DNA of 64,000 nt from positions 1 to 64,000 of the forward strand of contig JADNRY010000196.1 in assembly GCA_015501585.1 (NCBI GenBank), given 5' to 3'. The first letter of the stretch is position 1, and every line of letters starts with the position of its first letter. Position numbers and translations under genes: made by a program. Shown piece after piece: positions 45,074 to 55,382 of this stretch. This DNA is from Rhodocollybia butyracea (taxonomy: Eukaryota; Basidiomycota; Agaricomycetes; Agaricales; Omphalotaceae). The notes beneath the pieces are model-generated. The model was not told the DNA's origin, did no database searches, and saw nothing but the letters and a program-made list of their open reading frames with translations.

Positions 45074-45868
45074 AGGTCCATTGTACCTTCCAAAGGATTT
45101 TCCATTAGTAGTCATCAATTCAGTGGCATGCCATTTTGAAATTTGGATGTGTTACATGGAGCAATCATCAATGTACTATCTCCATATTTGTGACTTATAA
45201 GCTATTGGCTGAGCCCATTACCTACGCTCTGTAGTCTTGTTTGTAACATGGTTGAATCATATGTCCAGATGTTTGCCAGGTACGAGACTACTAAGTGAAC
45301 ATTTCTTAATGTGTGCTTGGCGCGAGAATAGATGGTTTTAGTGAAAAATAACTGTTGCAGATCCAACAGTGCTAAGTGACAGAGCAGGACAAGGCGTGAG
45401 GAGACCAATGAGTGTACAACTCAATACAAGGTGGGTAACTATCAAGATGTAATAGGATAACCGTGAAAGAACTATTTTTAAATAAAGTCGGATACAGGAA
45501 AGAGCATGGAATGCTGGGGGGATGCAAAACAAGGAGATGTACAAACTGGCAGAGTGACGAGTACAAAAGTAAGGGAAGCTCAGTTGTCGCGGTTGGAGGA
45601 AAAGGACGTGCGACGAGGGTTAGATCATGTTGCCGTTAATTTTGTTGTTTAAGTCTTGGGGAGTGACTCCGGAACATCATCTTTTGCATGTAAACATATG
45701 CAAAGGTAGACCCGTTCCAAGGCATCTCACTTTCAACCCGAGGGGTGGAGAGGAGCCTGCAAGGGGTATTCAAAATCTTAAGGCCAGACATGACCTTGTT
45801 TTTCGGCCATAAGGAATTTTTGGAAGATGGCATGAGTGGAAAGGGAGACGTAAGACTCACCCAACAAT

Positions 45869-46251
45869 TACTGTACTATTTCGACTATTTGTTCACGGCC
45901 TGTGACCTGTGACAGGCCCTGTTCAGAATGTCAAGTGTTCACAGTTGCTGGGGACCTGTGACCATGGGGTGAACAGCTCAGATATGACGTGATTTCTTGG
46001 TCCATTTAGTAGTATAACACATTTGTAGCACAATGTAGCTGAAGGGGGTTCAACTCCAATTCACAAGTACAGGTTCATTTGCCATTATTTGAAGGATTTT
46101 TACAGGATTTTGGGCCATTTTGAATGGATTTTGAGAAAGTTTGGTGGTCACACTGTTCACAAGTCAAAAAGACCTGTGACAGGGTGCTATGAACTGTTCA
46201 TTTTCGACTGCTGTGACCCGTGACTGAACAAGTGGTCGAAATAGTACAGTA
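45869..46251. mobile_element. MITE-like inverted repeat (TACTGTACTATTTCGAC ends)
   Basis: 383 bp with perfect 17-bp terminal inverted repeats and subterminal 'gttcac', 'tgtgacctgtgac' motifs. No target duplication is seen and there is no coding sequence. Confidence 0.65.
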
Positions 46252-47194
46252 GATGAGTGTAAACTACATACTTATTGAAATGCAACTTTTAACAGATATA
46301 CAACGAACCAATAAATACACGTAGTGTCCAATGGAGTCGTCAAACATCGAGCTCCATACAACTAAACCCAATGAATACTATGTGCCAGGCAGTTCTTCAA
46401 GTTGTAACAAACCCACCATCCGTTGTATGTCACCGTGTAGTCATGGGCTCGGGTCGGGTTCGGGACATCAAAAGTCACCCCGTCCTGACCCATAGAAAAA
46501 CTAGGACCCGCAGCACTCAGGTTTGGGTTTCGGGTCGGGTCACCTCCTACTTTTGTACCTACTTTTGTACCTTGTTAACTAGCCAAGATAATATAATAAC
46601 AATGGCACGCGGCTGGGAATCTTATCTTTCACTCCGAAAGTGGACAAATTTCTACCGAGCAGAAAAGGACACTGATAGAAGCACGTGATTTTCGATAAGC
46701 CATATAAACTCGTGGGAAATATCAGGTGACTGTCGATATACCTTGTATAGAAACACGTGACTTTTCAGTTGACATTTCTGCTCGATTGAAATTTGGCCAC
46801 TTTTGGAGTGTTTATCGTTAACAATTTCGTTGTTATCAAGAGTTATCGCCGTTTCCCGCTGTTCCCGGCCCTTCTTCTTCGGTTTGATGGGATCGGGTTT
46901 TACCAATCGATTATGGACTCGTAGAAACTTGCTTATTATGTCCAACAGGAATTGTACCGTGTAAACTCGGAGCATATCCATAGGGTCTCGAGCGTTCATG
47001 GCAATAAGTCTTTCTGAGTATGTCAAAGGTGCGCAGTTCACCCTATATCCTCTTGTCCATTGCTCACCAATCCCTTTCATTCCTCTGGCACTGGTGAACT
47101 CCGCTGGTGGCAGAATTGTCTTGACATAGTGCCAGCCACCATCGTGAGGCCGCTCAAGTCAGACGCTAGGAATCGTTCTTCCCTTGATCACCGC
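46252..47194. other. Interior of the CACTA-like element, right part
   Basis: No gene. About 46440-46550 has 'gggctcgggtcgggttcggg' and its complement 'cgggtcgggtcacc', a small GC-rich inverted motif. The minus frame at 46652-47080 has no recognised domain. Confidence 0.35.
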
Positions 47195-48080
47195 TCCCGG
47201 TCCCTTAGCTCAACACCCAGCCTAGGCATCCTCATGGTTGTAGCGGCTGCACACCTGGTCTGGGCGTCATCGCTCATCGCTTTGCGCGCCAGTCCCAATC
47301 CCTTAGCTCAACACCCGGCCTAGGCATCCTCACATTTGTAGCAGCATGTTTGTAGTGGGACGTCGGAACGTTCGTAGCAGGACGTTTGCAGCAGAACACT
47401 CGTAGCGGGACGCTCGCAGCAGAACATTCGTAGCGGGACATTCATAGTGGAACGTTCGTAACAGATGCGCATGCGGTCCCTCAGCTCAACCACCCAGCCT
47501 AGGCATCCTCATGTTCATAGCGGCTGCGCGTCCGGTCTGGGCGTCATCGCTCAACACGTTTGTAACAGGTGCGCCCCACCTCCAGTCTCTTAGCTCAACA
47601 CCCAGTCTAGGCATCCTCACGTTCATACCAGAACATTTGTAGTGGAACGTTCGTAGCAGATGCGCGTGCGGTCCCTTAGCTCAACAGCCGGTCTGGGTGC
47701 CATCACTCTTCACGTTCATGGCAGGTGCGTGCAGCCTCTAGTCCCTTATCCTCATGTTTGTAGCGGATGCACATGTGATTCCTTAGCTCAATGCCCGGTC
47801 TGGCCGCCATCACTCTTCATGTTCGTAGCAGGTGTGTGCCGCTTCTAGTCCCTTAGCTTAACGCCCGGCCAAGGCATCCTCACATCTGTAGCAGATGCAT
47901 GCGCGGTCTGTGCGGCATCACTCATCGTGTTTGGGTGTGCGTCACTCCCGGTCGGTAGCTCAACACCCGGCCTAGGCATCCCCACGTTCATAGCCGATTG
48001 CTCACAGTCCTCCCTTAGCTCAACGCCCGGTCTGGGCATCATCACTCATCACCTTGTAGACGACGTACGCCGCGCTCGGT
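47195..48080 (+). repeat. Degenerate minisatellite
   Basis: About eight to nine units, each beginning with a variant of 'tcccttagctcaacacccgg', then 'cctaggcatcctcac', often 'gtttgtagcaggtgcg' and 'ctgggcgtcatcgctcatc'. Unit spacing is irregular (about 70-180 bp). A sub-array of 'gcgggacgttcgtagca' lies at about 47340-47470. Confidence 0.7.
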
Positions 48081-48309
48081 CCCTTAGTTTGCTCTAGTGA
48101 GTGGTGAGATTTTCTCACACCTCTAACCACAACCACTGAACTTGTGAGATAAGTAAGTCAAGTTTCACTTTAATTTCACTCTGGACCTTCTTTTCAAGTA
48201 GGTAATTGCGGATAAGTAGTAGTTTATGTAGTAAATATATTTCTATCGCTATTCCTATTACCGAACCCTTCAGAAGCAATTGAAAACCATCAAAGTGATG
48301 GTGTAAGAC

Positions 48310-48840
48310 ACCCCAAATGATTGTCCAAGACACTTAGAAAGAGTGTCCGAGGCAGTTCAAATGATTGTTCCAGGCACTCAGAGTGATTGATGTCTAAGAC
48401 AATCCCAATGATTGTCTGAAGACACTGCGACCCATTACCAAAAACAATCATTTAGACTGTCCTGAACAGTCAATATGAGTGTTTCATACCATCATTTGGA
48501 GTGTTTTTGACAATCATTTGGATAGCCCAAAACTGTTATATAGAGTGGTTCAGACTATCATATTGAAAGGTTAGGACAATCATTGAAAGTAGTTCAGACA
48601 ACCTTAATGAGTGATTTAGACAATCATTAAGATTGGTTCAGACAATCAATATAAAGGTATAAGACAATTTTTTTGAGTAAACTGGACAATCAATAAGATT
48701 GACTCAAACAATCAATATAAAGGTATAAGACAATCTTTCTGAGTACACTGGACAATCATTAAGAATGGTTCAGACAATCAATAAGAGTGCAAGACAATCA
48801 TTTAGATTATGTTTTGGACAATCAAATTAATTGTTTTTCC
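48310..48840. repeat. Right subterminal repeat array
   Basis: Many copies of 'gacaatcatt(t/a)agattg' and 'gttcagacaatcaata' leading to the right TIR at 48851, mirroring the left array. Confidence 0.7.
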
Positions 48841-48851
48841 TTCCCGTAGTG

Positions 48852-51180
48852 CCCAAAGATTAGTAGTATAAAGACAACAACCAAGATGACAACTCCAGTG
48901 TCACAGCCGAAGGCAATACTACAGATGCTGAAATAAGTTGTGCTAGAAATCAGTCAGATAATTACTATTGAAGTACTAAGGCGAAAGTCACATAGCCCAA
49001 GCGGGGCCTTAATCACTCCCTGGCATCAAGGCCATGATAAAGAGGGTCCTATAAACTAAAGAATCTCTAGTGATCGAGTTTGTAACACCTCTTGCAATGG
49101 GTCTTACCCCTGTCATGTGGACTACTAGATATGTACCAACGTTTGATACCAATGATATATTGTGGTCGTTTAACACCAACTTTTCACAGACTTCGATGTT
49201 CATGATGGTCTTCCGAGTCAATAACTTGCCAATAACAATGCCAGAAACCCTCCAGGAGTGACCCCGACTCCCGCATCTGGATCCGCTTCGATGGGTGGTT
49301 CCAACCAAAGTCAAGGTAAGAACAGCAGTGTAGCTCTCAAAATATTAAGGATTGCCTCTGCCATGGCACTCAGCACATGACGTTGGTCTCTCCGCCGTAA
49401 ACCTTTAACAGGGCGAGTCCTATATTATCTGATTGTACAGACAGTGATACTTTTGAAAGTCTCCCATTGCACCTGTTTGGCAGGCCAGCGCAAAGGTTGT
49501 GCAAAGGTGCCGCCCCGCTGAGTTTCCACCATCCTCACTGACTGTTCAAGGCGGGCGCCGAGCTTGAAGCCAGATTGCGGCATGGTTATAAACAAACCTA
49601 ATTAATTATAATTTATGTAATTGTGACGGACGGCGTATATATTTGAGCTCTAGACTGATTTCTACCTGATCCTGCTCGGGAACCGTACCCGTCTCGATCG
49701 CCATCCCAGATGCTTTCTTTGAGACTTTCAGTAGTCTATTTCCTCGAAGACCCTTGTAGTGTGGCGCCAGTGCTTTGCATTCACGGATATGGCAGTTCCC
49801 CAGTTGACAAAGGCGTCGAGGAGGATGGAGATGAGCTTTATGAACGGAGAAGTGCGCGTCAGAGGACCTTGGGTATCAGAGTGAATTACAACGTAGCTGG
49901 TCTCAGCACCATCTCCCTCCTTTCGTACCCATCCTTCTGAACCAGTCAAAATTACCGAAAAATTACGACTCTGAAAGCCACGTTGTACACTGGACGTTCA
50001 CCATGATCCATTTCACTAATTGTGACCATTAGATATTAAACCTGCAGAGAACACGTTGACGCACCAGACTTGATCCAAACTCAACTCTCTTTCTCCTTCA
50101 AACATGAATACATGATCTTCAGAATTGGAACAAGCACGCCGGCAAGAGGCAAGAACACGAAAGAACTGGAAAGCTTTCGACCTAGTGACTCCGGTACATA
50201 TTGTGGAATACATAATGAATGATATCTTGGGAGAAGCTCGAGGTGAAGTCTGCTAGCAAACCGCAATGTTTTCCTGGGGCAAGAGGTAAGGACATTCTGG
50301 GATAAAGAGGGTATATCAGAAAAGGATGTCAAGCATCGCTCACTTTTACTACCAGGACAAGGAGCTAACAAGTCAGCAGCGCATCGAGCGAGTGAATGTT
50401 TTGAAACATTGGAATAGAAAGTGCAACTGGGCCTAGAAGATCAGCGTACAAGAAACATTAATAGGATACATCTAGCATGCAGAGTTTTCCAGTCCTTCCG
50501 ACGCTCGAGCCTGCAAAGCTTCAAGCTTCATCAATGATGCCGTGGTGGAAAGGAGTCTTGATACGCCGAGTATCCTTGCCTCGAGCGTGCAAAAGAGGAT
50601 ATGTTTGACAGGTTGGAAGCGCGGTCAAGCTTGAAATTGAAAAAATATATGACAATCTACTTTCACAATTAACGATACCATTCTAGAAGGGCAAAGATGC
50701 ACGACGTACCAGAGTGATTGAGCTGCAGTTTGAACATCACCAGTCTGTCGGAAACGTCCGTACCGTAGATAATTGCGGAGCAGAAGAATCAGTGGCATGT
50801 TGTGAGCAAAGGGATGGCCGTTGGTCTGAAGTACTCGGGCCGAAATCGGAACCTCCGACTGAACCAAATCCATTACTAGAAAAAGCGAGTTCTTCGTTTC
50901 TGCCGTCTTCGTCGATTCTATATATCTTCTAATTTTTGGTCTTTCGTATCCAGCGCGAGCACAAAGGACTCAAAGCAATCAAAGGAGAAGGATAGGAATA
51001 GGAGGGACTCTGATAATGTGGACCTGCCATATAGGCGTAACGACGATGAGAAGTGGAAGAAGAACATCAACAATCAACGGAGGACGTACTTAGCTGCCAA
51101 GGAAGGCCACTATTTGACCTGTTTCAATCAAAGGGAAGTACTAAGTAACGACCATGGTGAAAAAAACAGAAGTTTCACGA
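48852..51180. other. Intergenic, degraded sequence
   Basis: No gene is supported. About 49560-49700 is the inverted partner of about 39100-39260. Short minus-strand frames at 49728-50371 and a plus frame at 51018-51398 have no domain I can support. Confidence 0.4.
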
Positions 51181-51436
51181 TTGTTTCATCAGCCTGGAGG
51201 GCAATGAGCTCAATTTATATTGACATATTGGGGACGATTCAATGGATCTTAGTACCACTGACGGCGGTCGTGGTATTACCGTTCCCACAAGGATCATCGT
51301 GCAGTGTCCTGAGCGTTATCGATAGCATCATAGCAAGGGCCTGCTGGAGCAGAGAAACTTTATCTTCAACGTATGAGCGTTCGTCAAAAATGCATTGAAC
51401 AAAAACTAAAGAAGGGAAACAAAAAGCTACGAGACC

Positions 51437-53053
51437 TTAGCTCAAGTCAACTTCAACCGTATCACCAACGTCATCATCTCCTTCATCGTTCGGCGCTGAC
51501 CGTTCCTTCTCTACAGGAGGAGGCGGAGGAACTTCAATCGCAGATGGCGTTATCATTCTCGACGTTTCCTCCTCAAGCTGTCCTTGCTGAATCGGTAAAC
51601 CAGGAGGAGGCGACTTTTTCCCGCCTGGACCTGGCACAGCTTCGGGAGAAGCTGTCGGTGAAGGAGGGAAGCGGAATTCGCGATTCATTGTTCCACTACG
51701 GCTTTTCCGTTTCCCTGCTGTGTTCGTTGAGGTCGACGTTCCGGAATCGTTGTCGGGAGACATAGTAGATTGGGGTGCTGGCGGCGAGGTCGATGTCGTA
51801 GTTGTTGGGTGAGCAGACGATGGTTCTTCGGATTCAGGAATATCAGGGCCAGCGGGTTGGTTGATAAAGGCTGAATGTGTGTCCGGGCTAACTGGGGAAG
51901 TAGAGGATTTGCGAGCTGGTTGCAGGCATCGAAGCACGATTGGCGCGTCCAGCGACTGACGTGGTGGATTGAGATGCTTGGGACATGGATTGTGGACGGT
52001 AGGAGTGTGTCGAGGCCGAAGGCTCAGCACCGAGGTAGTATGCGCCAATAGCGACCATTCTGATAGGGAGTCAGATTTTGTCGGTTTTACGACGCGAATT
52101 CACAAACTCACCGTTTCTCCGAATGACACGCCAGAATCCAGTGAGGCGTGACAACAGGGATACTCAACTGCAGCGCCCGTTGATACTCGACTCCAGGAGC
52201 AGCACTGGCACTGCCGGTTGCCTGAGCACCGTTGGGAGTAGCAGCAGGTGTAGTACACACAAAGTGAGTGGTATCAATCTGAATCTTGTCGCTCCATTTC
52301 GCGCGCATCTCTCTCAACGCCATTTTCGCATTCTCCAGTAAAACCTCGTCTTGGCAATTACCGAAACATACTGAGATCCCAGAAGTGTCTTCGATGGAAT
52401 GTGTACGAACTTTGATGACGTTGGAAGGGAATGTCCCAGCGGTAGTTCGGAGGATGAGCTGGAATGTGTAATCAGTCTGCATATCGAGTCCTGATAGCTT
52501 TGTCGATGTGTTGGTCGTCGGAGAAGGTATTGCTGCAAGTCTTTGCCCATTCCTGTATATATCCAACGAGCGTAATTTCGCTGTCGCCAGTTTCACTGAA
52601 GGCCATTCGAGGGTGACCGATGTTTGGGTGACATTCCGTAGCTAACCAAACGATAAGAAAACATTCTTAAGCGGAATAAAAACGCGCCGTGCCTGCAATT
52701 TGGGAGCTTCGGGCATGTGAACACCAAATTCCTCTGCAATTTCGTTTTGCAGTGCCCAAAACTCTGCATCTCGCCGTTTCTCCTCTGAGTAGTTTTGGTG
52801 AACGGAAATATTGACTATTGAGCCTGCAGCGGCTCCAGGAGGTAGTAATATTGACGGAAATTCTATCAGATGAGCTCGTTCACCCAAGAGGATCTATAAA
52901 GCAGTATAAACTGGAAGAACAAGAGTTTCTTCATTCATAATCTTACAGCCATGCCAGCATCTAGGATAACAGTTAATTCGCGAAATAACTAGCTATTTCA
53001 AACGTACCAAGCTTTCCAACCGTGAAAGTAAAGCTCTCCTGTGGATTGTCCAT
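51437..53053 (-). CDS. CHS5: Chs5-like exomer subunit (FN3-BRCT), one apparent frameshift
   Basis: Five exons by splice signals: 53053-53008, 52960-52947 (14-nt micro-exon), 52893-52693, 52641-52112, 52059-51437. Chs5 is the scaffold of exomer, which sorts chitin synthase Chs3 and other cargo from the trans-Golgi to the surface. The N-terminal dimerisation region reads TVGKLDAGMAILLGE then HLIEFPSILLPPG. The FN3 domain follows (NVTQTSVTLEWPSVKLATAK, GLDMQTDYTFQL), then BRCT (IDTTHFVCTTPAATPN, IPVVTPHWILACHSEKR). A low-complexity Pro/Ser/Thr tail ends in an acidic GDDDVGDTVEVDLS. Intron 3 (52692-52642) uses GC-AG; both pseudogene copies have GT. An extra base near 51930 (gcaaccagc against gcaccaac in copy 2) shifts the tail, so read literally the protein stops soon after MPATSSQILY. 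It may be an assembly error or a real lesion. Confidence 0.87.
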
Positions 53054-53126
53054 ACTACGCGTCATTTTGTTGTCGTGGCGAGGAATATCTGTGGGCGTCA
53101 AATTTAGACGCTCTATTATTTACCCC
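53054..53126. promoter_or_regulatory. 73-bp bidirectional promoter between CHS5 and CIA1
   Basis: The two proposed start codons face away from each other with only 73 bp between them. No TATA box is obvious. Transcription starts may lie inside this interval, or within the opposite gene's first exon. Confidence 0.55.
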
Positions 53127-54386
53127 ATGGACGAAGACTTCAGTCATTCTCTGCAGAAAGTTGCAGAACTCGGAGGCACGTAAACGACATATGTATAAAG
53201 GCTTTCGACTTAATCTGTCACAGGCCACGAAGAAGAAGTTTGGCACATCGCTTGGAACCCCGCAAAGTCGCTTTTGGCTTCGTGTTCATCCGATAAATCA
53301 GTTCGCTTGTTTACATACAACCACGACGGCGAAGGAACATTAAAATTCTCGCTGGCCACAAGTATTCCTACCGGTCATCTCAAAACTGTCAGATCAGTTG
53401 CTTGGTCTCCTTCCGGAAGTACTTTAGCCACAGCTTCATTCGATTCAAATATCGGAATTTGGGAACAGGAACAACCAGATGAAGACGGACATTCTGGTGA
53501 ATGGGAATGTGCGAGTCTTTTAGAAGGTCACGAAACAGAATGTAAAAGCGTGGCGTATTCCAGCACAGGAACTCTTCTCGCTAGTTGTAGTCGAGATAAA
53601 ACAGTTTGGGTATGGGAAGGTAAAACTCGACCTTCCCTTTTATCCTTCGCGATCTGACACGATTACAAGTTCAACCGGATTCAGATTTTGAATGCATGGG
53701 GGTACTCATGGAACACACCCAGGACGTCAAATGCGTAGCATGGCATCCAACAGAAGAGGTCGATGTGTAGCCAAACCTTCTCTGAATGATCGTTTAATCT
53801 CCATTCCTACAGATTCTCGCTTCTGGGTCCTACGACGATACTATCAAAATATACGTTGACGATCCGCAGGACGATTGGTTTTGCTGTACGACACTAACTG
53901 GGCATGAATCAACGGTTTGGGCCCTCGGGTGGTCTCCGAATGGCAAATATCTAGCTTCGTCCTCGGATGATAAGACCGTGAGGATATGGAAGCGGGTAGG
54001 TGAATACGAGTTCAAGTGTGTTTTGGTGTTAGAAGGACATGACAGGAGCGTGTATTCGGTTAGTTGGGGTGTTGGAAATATCGGTCAAGAAGCAGATCCC
54101 CTGAATCTCGGACGGATCGCTAGTGCTGGCGGAGACGGTATCATTCGTGTCTGGGACCTCCATGTAAATTCTAGGCTATCCTCCACCATGTTTTTACTGA
54201 ATCCGACCCCAGGAAAATCCGTCCAGTGATAAACCAACCGCAAAACTCGTTGCTCGTCTTCCGTCGGCACATGGAACTTATGATATTAACACAGTCGTTT
54301 GGTGTCCTAGAAAGGGTTACCAAGATCTTTTGGCCACTTCGGGAGACGATGGTATGGTCAAGATATGGAAGATACAAGCGTCATGA
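53127..54386 (+). CDS. CIA1: Cytosolic Fe-S assembly WD40 protein Cia1/CIAO1
   Basis: 352 residues from five exons: 53127-53175, 53224-53619, 53670-53758, 53813-54163, 54213-54386 (1,059 nt, divisible by three). A seven-bladed WD40 propeller throughout, with GHEEEVWHIAWNP and SCSSDKSVRLF in blade 1, GHLKTVRSVAWSPSGSTLA, GHETECKSVAYS, HTQDVKCVAWHP, GHESTVWALGWSPNGKYLA, GHDRSVYSVSWG, and a last blade DINTVVWCP...DDGMVKIWKIQAS. Cia1 is a scaffold of the CIA targeting complex that delivers Fe-S clusters to cytosolic and nuclear proteins; length and layout match the family (about 330-350). The frame demands a GC donor (gag|gcacgt) for intron 1, giving ELGGHEEEVW. A GT donor four bases on would need an upstream ATG at 53041 inside CHS5 exon 1, which fits the family less well. 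Confidence 0.92.
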
Positions 54387-55382
54387 ATCCGGTATTCTAT
54401 ATCATACGTCCTCGAGGTATCATACATCGGTAATGTCTCTCAATAACACATAGGCTAGTACAAACGAGTGTCAATCTCTGAAGCACGTTTAGACGTCCAA
54501 TCAGACGCGCAACGTTCAGATTCGTTGAGGACGCTCCGACCACGGTGTTTGATTTTTTTTGAATTGAGCATGTCGTTTTCGTGTTCTGCGGGTGAATATT
54601 TTAGAGCTCTGGCGTCACTGCTAGCTGAACCAACTCCTAGGTTCACTAAGGAGAGAGTAATGGTACATGGGAAATATCGACATGGACTCCGCCACAGTTC
54701 GGTTTGAATGACCGCGAAGACCTTCATAATTGTCTCCGAAACCATGCTTTTAGTGGTCTGGCTGCTGGCAAGAGTGAGCGCTAATCACGTTCAACCAGTC
54801 CCATCACGACGCAGCTACTGCTAACGAGTCTGCTACCTCCCATCTCACTGCAGGTGATCGCAAAGCAACTATATTCGCTTATCGAATGACACTATAATTC
54901 ACACCAGACTCAGCTCATGACCTATTGTGGCCGGCGTCATCTCTCAAGATACAACCGAACATTTCCAGATAAATATCCGCAGAACACTAGGGCCTTCCAA
55001 CATATCAGCAAATATATGGGTGTCCGGTGTATATAGCCCCAAAGTTTATCTTGACTATCTTGATTGGAGCTTTAAAGACTTCCCGACGCGTCTCTCCGTA
55101 CAGCCCATCCACATTGGTATATCTAGGTATATTTACAGGATATATCCCGCTATTATTAGCCCCGCCCCGACAATGACGCGAAAATCAACCACACTCCTGT
55201 CGCCGAAGTTCGCAGAAGATAACACACGCTTCCGGTTTTTCTTCGGTTGGGTTTTTCGCAATCATTTCTCCATCCCAAATTGTCATGTTCCTGAGATGAA
55301 CATAGGGTCTTAGGAACTTAAAAGAACGTGTTCGGGCGTATCTAAGGGCTCTCTCGATTACTTGGTGAACATATATTTCGAA
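54387..55382. other. Intergenic between CIA1 and the endoglucanase gene
   Basis: Short open frames on both strands lack domains. The right end serves as the endoglucanase promoter; a TATA-like gtgtatatagcc lies near 55040, too far upstream to be assigned with confidence. Confidence 0.4.

Larger units (their letters stand above)
39453..48851. mobile_element. CACTA-like (EnSpm/CMC) DNA transposon, non-autonomous
   Basis: Perfect 35-bp terminal inverted repeats begin CACTACGGGAAGGAAAAAC at 39453 and, reversed, at 48851. Flanking triplets are cca and ccc, a possible 3-bp duplication with one mismatch. Inside each end are arrays of short subterminal repeats built on 'gacaatcattt(a/g)gattg' (39480-39830 and 48310-48840). 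CACTA start, TIR and subterminal arrays together are typical of the CACTA group. The 8.4-kb interior has no intact transposase; it holds MITE-like inverted repeats, a minisatellite and scattered short frames. The interior may be captured or nested sequence, or the ends may belong to a deletion derivative. Confidence 0.7.

Noticed and set aside
49728..50371. Minus-strand frames as a copia integrase remnant
   Set aside because: A short SDTQGPL phrase is suggestive, but no zinc finger or DDE residues can be traced and neighbouring frames do not fit.
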